DNA of 64,000 nucleotides from Pseudopithomyces maydicus (Eukaryota > Ascomycota > Dothideomycetes > Pleosporales > Didymosphaeriaceae), in assembly GCA_026873275.1 (NCBI GenBank), contig JANTUC010000003.1, positions 2,976,001 through 3,040,000 on the forward strand, read 5' to 3'. This document shows positions 1 through 10,534 of the stretch, in pieces (position 1 is the stretch's first letter; every line of letters starts with the position of its first letter). Below the pieces are notes generated by a model, which made no database searches, was not told where the DNA came from, and saw only the letters and a program-made list of their open reading frames with translations. The position numbers and the translations under genes are program-made.

Positions 1-152
1 GAGGTGGAAGCGTCTCCATGATGCGCCAGCGAAGAGGGGGCGGTAGAGTAACTAGCTCTTTAGTCATTGTAATCAGAAAATGGATACATTCATGGACTTT
101 GGGGGATATTTTATCCACTGTGTGCCGTTGATCATTCACTTGAGGTATCTTT

Positions 153-1733
153 TCAGCGTCGTATTCCATATATATTCGTGTCTTGACCTTCTCGTGTAGT
201 GAATCGTGTGACTCTTGGAAATCGCCGAGCATCTTGCAGCTTGACCGCGGACTTGAGCGATCGACCTGTCAATTCAGGAGGCTCATGCCGTCGGCGCGAA
301 CGATTAAATGTTTTCGCCGCATAGTCCAGCGCAGCGAAGCCGTCTTTATCCACAAGATCGATTTGGACGCCCAAAGAAACCACGTAGCTCACCAACCGTG
401 GTAGAGCCGACTTGGCTGTCAAATGCAGAATAGTGCCGCCATTACGGGAACGTGCATTGACGTTAGCACCCCATAGCATCATCAAGCTGACACCGGAGAT
501 GATGGTGTCTTCATCGACCGAATTCTTAATGCACCTATGCACGAAGCTAAGAAGTGGCGTCATTCCGGTGCAGTCGTAAGCATTGAGATTATTTGGGTTG
601 CGTAGCAAGTTCGAAGCTTCGTCCTGTAGGTCCCAAAGCCCCATGAGAAAAGGCCTCATTGACTGTGGAGACAAGCTGTGAAGAGCCGTCGCTCCGTTGT
701 CGTCTTCACCAATGAGAGTCCTGTATGGAAGTTGACCTTCGGGTCCAAGTCTGAACAAGGGCCGAAAATAGTCTAATGTCTCGTTGCTGAGTGACTCGTA
801 GTTTGGATGCAACGCAACGTAGTCGATCAGAAAACATCCCGATGCATCCCTCTTGTTTGACAAGTTCCGTAGGCGTGATACCCAAGAGTCGTCTCTCATG
901 GCAATTGCCACTAGCCAGTTGATATCGAACGTTCGTGAGGGGCACAGATAAGATAGGAAGCTTCGTCCTTCATTATCGAAATGCTCGAAGTTGAAGCCCC
1001 TCTCATCCAGCAGTGACAAGAGATTCTCAAAGCGAAGCAAAGCAGTTTGGTCTGAAAACTGGCAGGTGCAGACATCTGCGAAATTGGCGAAACGTGGCGT
1101 GGTTGGACTATCCGAGGCTGAGCATGCTGCACAGGTAAGGTTCTCTGTGAATCCACTGGTTTCGAGAAAGAACATGAAGTTCTGGCCATCCAAATTAATT
1201 CCATGGATATCTGCCCCCAATGAAGATGTTGCTGTGGTCAAGACTTCCGAGGACGATCCCGAAGCCGCAATGAAGCACAAGGTGGCGACATCATGTGCTC
1301 TTGTTTGTAAAAGGCTGGGATTGCTAGCGCCCGCGGATCCATCTTGGGTGGATGAGTCGAGAATGTCGCGATGAACGCAAGTGGTGTTTTGGGAGCAACA
1401 GCCCTGAATCACTGCTTCATTCAACATGCTGATGTCAGCTTGATGGTCGTCCAGAGCTCTCCTAGCTTGAATCATACATCCGACAATGTTGTCTTCGTTC
1501 ATCGATATTGGAACGTTGTATATAGATGGCTCGCTTTGTGTTCCAAGGGTACTAGTAGAGAACCTCATGCGTAGCACACCCACGATTTCAGATACGAGCG
1601 ACGAGCTGTAGCTGTTTCTCTGCAGAATTTCCCGGACGTTTGAGCTGACACTTCCTATTGACATGAAGGACCTTGCATCGTACTTGGAAGTAGTCGTGGA
1701 TATGGAGTAACGGGCAGATGAAAGAGAGTCCAT
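153..1733 (-). CDS. Ankyrin-repeat protein
   Basis: Single-exon ORF of 526 residues starting at the ATG read from 1733. The C-terminal third carries degenerate ankyrin repeats: an NGATALHSL motif near residue 344, a D-x-TGMTPLLSFVH repeat near 385, NARSRNGGTILHLTA near 425 and DKDGFAALDYAA near 460. The N-terminal 300 residues are Ser/Thr-rich with no domain I recognise, though the 200-300 region reads like weak ankyrin-type helices (GRSFLSYLC, GCFLIDYVALHP). No signal peptide or membrane span. Ankyrin arrays are protein-binding scaffolds, so no reaction can be assigned. Codon use looks ordinary and there is no internal break. An extra upstream exon cannot be excluded. Confidence 0.8.
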   Translation of the reverse strand: MDSLSSARYSISTTTSKYDARSFMSIGSVSSNVREILQRNSYSSSLVSEIVGVLRMRFSTSTLGTQSEPSIYNVPISMNEDNIVGCMIQARRALDDHQADISMLNEAVIQGCCSQNTTCVHRDILDSSTQDGSAGASNPSLLQTRAHDVATLCFIAASGSSSEVLTTATSSLGADIHGINLDGQNFMFFLETSGFTENLTCAACSASDSPTTPRFANFADVCTCQFSDQTALLRFENLLSLLDERGFNFEHFDNEGRSFLSYLCPSRTFDINWLVAIAMRDDSWVSRLRNLSNKRDASGCFLIDYVALHPNYESLSNETLDYFRPLFRLGPEGQLPYRTLIGEDDNGATALHSLSPQSMRPFLMGLWDLQDEASNLLRNPNNLNAYDCTGMTPLLSFVHRCIKNSVDEDTIISGVSLMMLWGANVNARSRNGGTILHLTAKSALPRLVSYVVSLGVQIDLVDKDGFAALDYAAKTFNRSRRRHEPPELTGRSLKSAVKLQDARRFPRVTRFTTREGQDTNIYGIRR

Positions 1734-2189
1734 TCTTGATATATTTCCATTGTTTCGCAGGTGAGCCCCTGGCGCCCAATCTGTAATGTAGGTACTTAAG
1801 GGCCAAAACGGGTTCGTGGAGTAGGTCCCTGGCGTCTTACTGCGTGACGAGGGTGGGAAACACGAAGAATTTCTCCCGTATGATAGGCGTCTTGGGCTTA
1901 TTGATGATTCGATTGAATTTTGCCTCTGCTTCAGACTTCTTTTTCGCAGAGATCGGAAGAAGGTAATGCGGTTGCGAGAGTGTACTTTATCTCTAGGGCA
2001 GTCCCTGGATAACGATTCTGGTTAGTAAAAGCGCGGCTACCGCTCCTGATTGGAAGAGTCTGCCGTCGTGTTGACATAAACTAGCCATGGGTAGGACCAA
2101 TCACTTGGGAAAAGAACTGGTGTGTACGGCGGGTTGTAATTCGGCCAAGACGTTCACTTACTCTTGGTACCCCTCTGAGAGGACATGAT
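1734..2189. other. Intergenic spacer
   Basis: No convincing gene. It is shared as upstream region of the ankyrin gene and downstream region of the small AT-hook ORF, both on the minus strand. Confidence 0.5.
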
Positions 2190-2531
2190 TCAATATTTGC
2201 TGTGCCCTTCTGACTCTGAACGGTACATAAGCCAATGCTTGATTTGTGCCAGATAACAAACATACTTTGCATCAAAACATCCTTTGCTCATGATTTTCAA
2301 AAGTTCAACAATGACTTCAATACGTAAGCCACACAGTCGAAGCATGACAAGTCGCTTTTGCCATGAGTTTGACCAGGACTTTGGTCGCCCTCTCTTTCTC
2401 TTCGCCTCCACTTCTTTCTGTTGCTTCCTTTTTTTGATCTTGTGGTGGTTCTCCATTGCGAAGTTGCGAGTATGATTCCGAAGCACTACACTGGGCTGAG
2501 CGCAGTTTATAAACGAATTGAGCGCGTACAA
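2190..2531 (-). CDS. Small AT-hook protein, unknown function
   Basis: ORF of 113 residues from an ATG at 2531. It contains a strongly basic stretch ending in KRKRGRPKSW near residues 45-54; GRP flanked by Lys/Arg is the AT-hook that binds the minor groove of AT-rich DNA. A predicted amphipathic helix pair follows (SWQKRLVMLRLCGLRIEVIV). The layout is that of a small nuclear DNA-binding protein. The C-terminus is uncertain: a GTATGT donor inside the DAKYVC codons and a TTCAG acceptor about 55 bases on could splice it to the open frame continuing to about 2081. Small size and lack of a recognised family keep confidence low. Confidence 0.4.
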   Translation of the reverse strand: MYALNSFINCAQPSVVLRNHTRNFAMENHHKIKKRKQQKEVEAKRKRGRPKSWSNSWQKRLVMLRLCGLRIEVIVELLKIMSKGCFDAKYVCYLAQIKHWLMYRSESEGHSKY

Positions 2532-3964
2532 GGCTGAGCCCCGCCAGGTGAACTATATTGGGGCGCGTGGCTCAGAGATCCACTGGATGTCTGGATGGTC
2601 AGCCGCAGTGAAACGCGCGCAAAAAAACGGACTTCGTTCATTGGACGTATTTTTTGCGGTGGCGTCCCGTAACTGCATGGCTGGGGCAGGGGTCGGCATC
2701 ATGACGAGCGACGAAAAAAATAGGGGCCTATAGAACCACCTGAGGCCAGCATGCCACAGACTAGGTAGCCTTGTCTGATTCGATGCCTGATTTGACTAGT
2801 CTGAATAGGTTTGGCTGAAAAGAGATGTTTGGCCGTGACGGAGGCAGTTGCAAGGCTAGCTCTTGAACGTGGGGAAGACGAAATAAATCTCACAATCGAA
2901 GCGCAAAAAATCTAGACGCAAGAATTCGAGACGCAAAAAATCGAGTGAAAGCTCCGGTCCTAGCATTTAAGAAGGACCTGTTATCATACGGGGAAAGAGA
3001 CCACACATGATGCATATTCAGCAACAATTTCTGTAAATTCCTTTACCAAGAACGAATTCACATTGTCTGGCAAGCACAATTCAAAGACTGCAAGTGTTTA
3101 TGTTATTAGAAGCGCAGAAAGTGCGGGCTACGCTGAACGTTACTTGAAAACAGCATCTCAATCGGGCGAGTCACCAGGAGCGCGGAAAGCGAGGGCTCTG
3201 CTGCGCCACAACCAGATTTTGGTATAACGCAGATTTTTGGACAAGAGGCTCCATATTCACCTCCCTCAGTGTGACATTATACTGTATCGCAAAACCCATC
3301 ATTATCCATGGCGAACAAGCTTGGTAAGAAATACACTCTATCAACATATAAACCTTCCGTGTAGTTAACATCTTAAACTCAGATTCCATTGAAGTCATCT
3401 CTTTGGTGTCCAACATTGCTCAAACTGCTCTCCAGCTTGTAGTGCTGATTATGATTCTTTGTTATCGCCGTCATTCAGAAGTCAGAAATACTGGTAAGGC
3501 CCAATACTGCGTCGATCACATCTATTTCTAACCACAAGAGAAGTGACTGCAGCCTGACTTGGATGCTGAGCAAGGCGTTGGTCACTCGGTGGGGAAAGCT
3601 ATAATCACGCACAGTGGGGGCTGGTTGCGTTAGTTCATTGCCGGTTAGCGCGGTAAAGAGACACCAATGTATCTCCCAGCTATCTTTATGAAGTTATTAT
3701 GGGACTCTAGTAATGTATTCTTTTCCATTCCATAATCAAGTATCAAACGGTCTAGATGTGTTTGAACAAAGTGCCCGCTTCGTGGACTCTCGACGTATGA
3801 TTGTTGTACAAATGGTGATGATCGCTCACCTTTATTGCCATTTAGTTTACACATTACCCGAAAATGTGATATACTGCAGATTTTGGACTTTTTTTAATTC
3901 TAGCTTTTTAAGAATTCATTATCTATCTATTCTCTTACCAAAATATCGAAAGCCAACGTAATCA
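2532..3964. other. Gene-poor stretch with a short tandem repeat
   Basis: Only short, unconvincing ORFs. The right half is AT-rich. It contains three 15-base tandem units at 2900-2944, listed separately. Confidence 0.5.
2900..2944. repeat. Three 15-bp tandem units
   Basis: Three consecutive 15-base units of the form (G/A)(A/G)CGCAA(A/G)AA(A/T)TC(T/G)A. The first and third differ from each other by three bases. No coding frame uses it. Confidence 0.75.
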
Positions 3965-5298
3965 TTATATCTCTCTAGACACTGGTCCCTTCTCTCCACG
4001 GAGAACATACCGAGATAGGAGGTTTAAAGGCCTAGAAAGCATCTCTGCATATCTTCCCCATTCAGAAAGCACTTCTATGTCGCTTCGAGTCATAGGGATC
4101 TCTCCCTCTTCTCTTGTGGTAATTTGTGACTCGCAGGGTCTTTGGAATATTCTTTCCACTGATTCTTCAAGCAATGAACCTATTAACAACTTATTCTCTA
4201 GGTCTTTTGCATGTATGTGTGTTCTCAAGCGCTGCTCTTCCTGGTCAAGTTCCTTCCGTTTTTGAATTATCTCTTCCAGTTTTTGGGCAAACTCATACTC
4301 CAGAACATTCTTGTTGAGTTCCATGGCTTTGATCTTGCTTTCTGCATCGAGATAGAGTTCATCTAGTTGAGCAGAGCGAACGGAATCTTGGAGAGCTTCT
4401 GTCAAATTTCGGGCATGACCTATTAGCTGAACAACAGCACGAGCTGTCATTCGAAGCCGGTGGACTGCACTATGTCGGAGATCATTTGTAGACATAAGAA
4501 TATCACGGAAGGAAGATCCATCCTTAAGCTTAAAGGCATGCGCTGGAAGCTTTCCTGAACGCTTGTGCAAGAGGCGTGTCCATTTGGTCAGCTCGATAGC
4601 CTCCGCACATTCCGAATCTTCAGTCTCGAGTATCGATGGTTGCCAGCGCTTCACAAAATCATAACAAGATTCCTCAAGAATACGTTGGGAAGTTGTCAAG
4701 ATGATATGCTGTGCTGCGTAGGGAATGTAAGAAGGATATAACGACGGCACGTCGAGCGACTCAACTTAATCGCTCCTTGTCAATATCCATAGATCAAACG
4801 GATATTGGGAAGAAATTGCTTACCAGAAACCACTCTCTCGTCCTCCGAAGACTTATTCCGATCCTGGGGAACATCAAAATCTCCCAATGATGTTTCATCA
4901 CGACCTGACAATTTGATCTCATCCACAGTCTCTTTCGAAGGCTCAGACAGTGTCGACGAATGCTGACCTTCAATCTCTTTCAAGGCTTCGACGACAGACT
5001 GCACCGCATGGATCTCCGACTCAGAACGCTGTATTTCTCTTACTGGAGAAGACTGAAAGATCTCTGGAAATGCTTCTTTTGCCTTCGAATCAGATTTAAA
5101 GATGCCGTCATACAGTAAAATTTCTAGTGTTTTGACCAGTTTTTGTTCCCCAAGCTCCGCCAAAGTATCACCGAGAGGAATTTTGTGTTGATTCACAAGT
5201 TCGCGGATTTTCTTTCGTTTGCGCAACAATGCCGTTTGGTGAGTGAATATGGGTCTACATGCGAGGTAGACTTTTCTTTCTTCTTCAGAGCGGACCAT
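3965..5298 (-). CDS. Conserved fungal protein of unknown function, coiled-coil C-terminus
   Basis: Two exons, 4824-5298 and 3965-4764, joined across a 59-base intron (GTAAGC donor, TTGAC branch site, TTAAG acceptor). The splice keeps frame and gives 424 residues. The first half is charged, with a helical basic region near residues 20-45 (RKRKKIRELVNQHKI) and a low-complexity Ser/Glu/Asp segment from about 85. The second half has a motif near residues 250-290 with the core LRHSAVHRLRMTARAV, which I recall as recurring in uncharacterised Dothideomycete proteins, followed by a coiled coil at roughly 298-363. There is no signal peptide, no membrane span and no known catalytic motif. Function unknown. 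The gene structure is well supported because frame, branch site and motif agree. Confidence 0.8.
4765..4823 (-). other. Intron of the coiled-coil gene
   Basis: 59 bases, GTAAGC...TTAAG on the minus strand, with a TTGAC branch site. An in-frame stop lies just before the acceptor, so the intron must be removed to join the two open frames. Confidence 0.75.
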
Positions 5299-6165
5299 CT
5301 TTAGTAAAGGATGTGGGGGACAATGTTCGATAGTAAAATGAATAATCTGGTATTCGAAAATTGAAAAATATCGAAGCTGTTGTATGTAATCCTTGATTTA
5401 CGTATGTTGAAAGAGGGAGAGCAATGTATCGATACGTAAAATGATCAAGATGAGATGAAGAACAATTCCATGAGGGATGGGGTAATTATCGTCAGTTCAT
5501 GAATATGATCTTTGAAAGTGGGGCAAGGAAAAACTCTCAAAGTATTTTGGAAGAGAAGTTTGACCAACGTGCTCCAAACACCCATAACTTTGTTGGCTCT
5601 GCGCATGATATTTACCGATAGATGTTCCCTTTTCTCGGCAAAGGATTGGGCATAGGGAATAAATTCAGGGATCACCCTGATGTCTATCTCAACTGTGAAA
5701 GCTAATACCCCGCGTCACATTGCTGAAATACTGATATAATTGGATCTGGTTCATGATCATGCAATCAAGCTGAAGTAGCGGTGAGATGGCCAGCATGGCC
5801 ATCATTTCCGAAGAAGTCCGCCCATCTCTGACCATAGATTTTTTTTGTGGCTAGACGAATCTCGTCCAGCTGTAGGAGGAAAGGCCTCTCTCCCCAGATG
5901 CACGAAGCCCTTTCATCTGTCAACGTTAAGACTAGTGACTATGAGATAGCTACCTGGTGTCGGGTCCACATTACTATCACGTGATGACCCTGATAATCTA
6001 ACCAGATTAGGTAAGGGCTGCTCTGTCTTGGCTGATTAGTCACCGCTAGGCAGCAGTGCGGCGCCTTCTTAGGCTCCACTCCACCACCTCTTCGCTCATC
6101 TCCAGCGCATCATTTATCGATCCACCCATCGCCACCTTATCCTCTCCCCGATAGTCCGACTTGCT
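5299..6165. other. Intergenic spacer
   Basis: No supported gene. A 67-codon minus-strand frame (6046-6249) begins inside the first copy of the 243-bp duplication and is not supported by any family. Confidence 0.45.
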
Positions 6166-6651
6166 GCTCCTGCTCCTCCGTGCGCTACTGGTGCCCCAAG
6201 ACCCCGTTCGCTCGTTACGTTGCCAGTCCATCATCCTTGCGAAGTTCACAAGGCCTTTCGCCTGGGTTGTACAGTATCGTCCGCCTCACGGCCCGCGCCC
6301 TGACAATCCGGGTTGAGAGGGGTGGTTCTGTGCGCGTTCTGAGTTGGGCGGCCTCGCGGGGGTTGGTTGCGTTCGGTGGGCGGGTTCGGTAACGAAGACA
6401 GCGACGACGCTCTTGCTCCTCCGTGCGCCGCTGGTGCCCCAAGACCCCGTTCGCTCGTTACGTTGCCAGTCCATCATCCTTGCGAAGTTCACAAGGCCTT
6501 TCGCCTGGGTTGTACAGTATCGTCCGCCTCACGGCCCGCGCCCTGACAATCCGGGTTGAGAGGGGTGGTTCTGTGCGCGTTCTGAGTTGAGCGGCCTCGC
6601 GGGGGTTGGTTGCGTTCGGTGGGCGGGCTCGTTAGCGACGACAGCGACGAC
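6166..6651. repeat. 243-bp tandem duplication
   Basis: Copy 1 begins at 6166 and copy 2 at 6409, each starting GCTC(C/T)TGCTCCTCCGTGCG. They are nearly identical for over 200 bases, then copy 2 runs into the 9-bp minisatellite. The period is 243, a multiple of three, so minus-strand frames starting MNFARMMDWQRNER are open in both copies. No protein family is recognised. Confidence 0.85.
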
Positions 6652-6752
6652 AGCCACGACAGCCACGACAGCAACGACAGCAACGACAGCAACGACAGCA
6701 ACGACAGCAACGACAGCCACGACAGCCACGACAGCCACGACGGCGACAGCGA
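6636..6752. repeat. 9-bp minisatellite (ACGACAGCM)n
   Basis: About a dozen uninterrupted 9-base units alternating between ACGACAGCC and ACGACAGCA. Because the unit is a multiple of three and has no stops, most frames are open across it and yield artefactual repeat peptides. Confidence 0.9.
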
Positions 6753-6831
6753 TCGCGACAGGCAACTCGAGAGTGACGGTCTTGGTAAGCAAAGTGTATG
6801 TGAAGGTTCACCCAGATAGTACAGGTTGACA

Positions 6832-8425
6832 ATGTCATACACCTTTCTTCTCCACCATACCCCAGCCCTGGCATATTGCTCGAACTCTGCAGACGTTCTA
6901 CCGTGTCGCCTTCATATCAAATATTCTTCGCAGCACAGGCAGGCCGCTATCCTTGTCAATCTTTCGGCTCACACCCACGCCTCTGACAAAGCCCAAACCT
7001 TTGATCTGATTTACAATGCCGATAATCTTGCGGCCGGCACTTGCCTTGGGCCGCCTCCCAGCGAGCTCGCCCCCGATGAGTTATCTAGCATCGCGCGCAG
7101 GACCAACACCACTGTCTTCAAGGCTTTATCACTGATGCTCAATGTTCCTTGCTCCATCCGGTGCGCTGCTTCGACCGGCTGCTTCGCACCAAAGCCAGGG
7201 CACGCCGCCGAATTTTGCAGACTACGGGATCTTGCCAGCGCGACAGAGGTGCATGTTGTCTTCGACCACGAATGGGTTTTGGAAGAGCATTACGCAGCGC
7301 TATACAGCCTGATCAACCGTCCAGATAAACTCGCTGCCATTCCCGCTTCGATATACCAAGGAAACTTGTCAAGGGAAGTGGATTGGACAGTGTTTGGTCC
7401 TGTCCATGATGATCAGGCAGAAGAACTCCCTCGCTATGAGCAGGTGTCTTCAAAGCGACCCCAAGCGAGTGAGCACTCCCTTTCGGTTCTGCTTAGATAT
7501 GTGTCGGTAGCACTAACCTTCGTGCAGTTTCGGCGTCTTCGTCGCTCGTGCAGCCACTCTCCAAACGCGCACGCACCATATCGCCAAAGCCTGATGCCGA
7601 CCCAACGGAGCCTCAGTTGCTGAACTGGGGCTCGGCCACGGAAGAAGCCACCACTATCACAGAATCGCCTTGGTCTACCCCCCGCCATTCGCCATCGCCA
7701 CACCCGCACGCGTCAAGCCCTCGAGAAGCATCAAAAGCCATGCTGGAGACGTTGCTGCCAGACGCGTTGGAAAAGGTAATCGCTTGGATTAGCCCTTTAA
7801 CCTGCTGTGTGCTGACCTTGTGTAGGTGATGCCAAATCTCCTGGCTCGTGCATTTGCCGTGCCTGCATCGTCCGAACCCCATGCTGCGGCTTCGGTTGGC
7901 TCCCTCGTCAGTGCTCGCATCGCCTCCGATGTTGAATCTCGCTTGGCTACGCTGCACACCAAGGCGATCGAGGAATCGTGCACGAACGCAGTCAAGCAGA
8001 TGAGTGGAGACTTCATAACAAGGGTACTTTCCGATAAGCTTAAAGATGTGTTCGAAGATGTGTTGGACAAGGGCTTCGACATCAGGAATAACGCAGAAGC
8101 TATGTTCTTCGAGGAGCTCGAAGACTATAAGTTGGAGTTGACAATCGCAAAGGACGATGGTCTTGAGGAAATCCGCCGCGAGCTCGACGACAAGAGAGAG
8201 GATCTGATAGCGACGGCAGAAGAGGTTGTGTCGCGTTCTAACGCAGATGTGCAGCGGCTCGCAGACGAATCGTGGGACTCAGTCAGGCTCGCGATGAAAG
8301 TTAGCGAGGATCTGTTGGCGCAGGTTAGGACGGCGGTTGCGCACGAGCAGGCGCAGGGGGACGCATGCGTCGATCTACACCTGCAGAGTCGAGCCATAGG
8401 GCAGCCTCGTCACCGCCGTGAGTAG
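6832..8425 (+). CDS. Conserved fungal protein of unknown function (three exons)
   Basis: Exons 6832-7468, 7528-7775 and 7826-8425 give 494 residues. Intron 1 (59 bases) has GTGAGC, CACTAACC and GCAG. Intron 2 (50 bases) has GTAATC, GCTGACC and GTAG. Both phases match. The N-terminal half has a Cys-containing conserved-looking block from about residue 81 (DELSSIARRTNTTVFKAL, later PKPGHAAEFCRLRDLA and VVFDHEWV), a type I recall from uncharacterised Dothideomycete proteins. A basic Ser/Pro-rich linker follows, with KRAR as a possible nuclear signal. The last 200 residues are acidic amphipathic helix, probably coiled coil. No catalytic motif is identifiable. The start is the first ATG after the minisatellite, in a TTGACAATGTC context. 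Confidence 0.8.
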
Positions 8426-9683
8426 CGTCGTGCCTGCTGATAAGTGCTTTGGATAGGACCCCGACCTGGGAAAAAGATATAACGGACAAGTCATGTGTCT
8501 GTTCTGGCAGTAGCCACCCCGACTACGCAGTCGACAGTTTGTATAGCCTGCAGGTACATTCTGTGGTTATGTATAAATAGCGAGAAATAATTTTAATTCA
8601 CGATGCAAACAAACGATATCAGTAACAGTGATGGCGGCACGCTATGAGCTGCATGGTCTGGAAAAGATTTCCCCTGTTGACATGGTGCTCTGATGGAGAC
8701 TGCCGCTATAACTACGCCTCCGCGAGGAGAGTACAAGTTCACGAATCTGCGTCGCTTCAAAAGGTGCAAAGTGGACATGCTCCAAACTCCTCTTTGGATA
8801 TAAATGCCTTTTGTTTACCAGATGCCATAGCTTCATTTTCGCTGAACCTGGAATTAGGCTGGCTCTAAGAATTAGACAAACTCCATCCTTTTTATAGCAG
8901 ATAACAAAATTGATATGTTAAGGCGTACTAACTTTCCACCACTTTCTTATATCATTGTTGTGTAAGCAGTTTTTGATACTGTCGGGAGAGGGGACGACGG
9001 CATTTTTCCTGACTAGTTTTCAGTTTTTCAATTAACGTCGTGAGGACCTGTCCTGACTATTGTTATCTAGTCAGCTACTTTGCTGCTACTTTTTCTCATT
9101 ATGAATACATAAGAAGTCTCTTTAACGGTATAAAAGATGAGGGTGTATAAAGATAGTCCTATTTTCTATTTAAAAACAGCTACTCAAACAGTCCTAGTGC
9201 AAGGGAAAGTTAATTAAATATTATTTTTAAAATATGAAAGAAGCCGTTTAGCTTTGTGTTCGCGCAGCTTGTAAATGTGGAAATAGAACGAGCAGGTAGA
9301 GGATACAAAGACAGAACGAATATATTTAGTTGAAGTGAAACAAGGTAATGAAATGTCTCGTAGGGTATAAACCCATCTTCAGCTATGCATCATGAACGCT
9401 CTATGTTAAAGATGTAATTGAAGCGATGAATTCCAGAATATTGACTTTTGTGAACCAGCAATAACAATCCCATTAACCGTGCCATCTTTCTAAGCAGGAA
9501 TCCTTGCGTTATGTATTTGGCTGAGATCTGTTTTGGCCCCAAAGTGAAGGATGATCGGGTCTAGTATAAATATGTATATACTACGCCGCAATCTTACCCG
9601 AGCTATGCCAGGCTCCAACGTGATACTTGATCATCTCCTTTCCATCTCCTTTGTTGCATCACCAGTTTTCTAACTTCTTCAAC
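8426..9683. other. AT-rich intergenic region
   Basis: The sequence becomes AT-rich from about 8870 to 9600 with no ORF of note. The right end holds the NADAR gene promoter. It could be RIP-affected relic DNA, but no transposon motif is recognisable. Confidence 0.45.
9565..9571 (+). promoter_or_regulatory. TATA box of the NADAR gene
   Basis: TATAAAT lies 119 bases upstream of the ATG at 9684, a spacing usual for filamentous fungi. Confidence 0.5.
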
Positions 9684-10534
9684 ATGCCTAAAGCTAAGCG
9701 CAAAGCCTTTTCGAAGCGGAAATCGGTGGCTAAAGGCAAAACCACCGCTGCAGGTACAGCCGCCGCTAACCCGGAAAGTAAGCCAGTTCGAAAATCGAAA
9801 CCTAAAAAGGAACGCAACCCAAAGGACTATCCGAAACTCGACATTAAAGTGGAAATTCCTAAGACCGCTCGCAAGCCTATATTCTTTTTCTGGACAGATC
9901 CTGACAGCGAAGGAGGCTTTCTTTCGCCGTGGTACCCGTGCCCTTTTGAGTTTGAGGGCATAAAATATGTCTCGGTTGGTCATTACATTATGGTCCGCAG
10001 AGCCGAGATATTCGAAGACGATGTATGTATATATACTCTGCATATCTCATGAGGATAAAATTGTAATCAAATGATCACAGGAATCGAGAGATAAAATCCT
10101 CCTGGCAACCACCGAGGATGAAATCAAGGCCCTAGGTGACAATATCAAGGATTCACCCATCGATGAGTGGGCAAAGCGTATGTTTTCCGTCCAGAATTTC
10201 CCACCGTATACATGATATCGAAAACTCACACCCAGCAGATCGCGACTACACCACCCACATCAAAATTGGAAACCAGCGAAAATTCCTATACAGCGACCAA
10301 AGCGAAGACCTCCTGAACCGGATTGCCGAGCTCGGTGACCGTGAACTCGTCTTTGCTGATCCGACAGATCCCTACCTTGGGGTCGGACTCGATGCAAGTG
10401 AAGCGGAAGCCTTGGGCAGGAAATCATGGGGGAGGAATGCTTTTGGCAAATCTTATGGTGCGCTACGGAAGAAGATTAGAAACCCGGTTTCACCAGTAAA
10501 GAGGGAGTGGAAGTGGTATGACAGTGTTTGGTAA
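9684..10534 (+). CDS. NADAR-domain protein (YbiA/DUF1768 superfamily)
   Basis: Exons 9684-10022, 10081-10177 and 10236-10534 (or from 10239) give 244 (or 243) residues. The first 55 residues are Lys/Arg-rich (KAKRKAFSKRKS, KSKPKKERNP), suggesting nuclear or nucleic-acid association. The NADAR fold follows: FFFWTDPD at 67-74, a short EFEGIKYVSVGHYIMVRRAEIFED segment at 89-112, a DEWAK motif, then ELVFADPTDPYLGVGL and SWGRNAFGKSYGALRKKI near the C-terminus. These match the order of the YbiA/NADAR family, whose members cleave N-glycosidic bonds to ADP-ribose or riboflavin intermediates. The position before HY is Gly (99), where I recall most members having Glu, so activity may be altered. Substrate is unknown. 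Confidence 0.82.
10178..10238 (+). other. NADAR intron 2 with tandem CAGCAG acceptor
   Basis: Donor GTATGT at 10178. The acceptor is CAGCAG, so splicing after 10235 or after 10238 both keep frame, changing Pro-Asp to His at the junction. This is a classic NAGNAG site. Confidence 0.65.

Noticed and set aside
6529..6829. Repeat peptides in several frames (VVA, ATT, NDS)
   Set aside because: Translation of a 9-bp minisatellite that lacks stops in most frames.
7469..7623. Read-through C-terminus of the 6.8-kb gene first exon
   Set aside because: A GTGAGC/CACTAACC/GCAG intron joins it in phase to the downstream open frame, so the read-through tail is intronic or out of frame.
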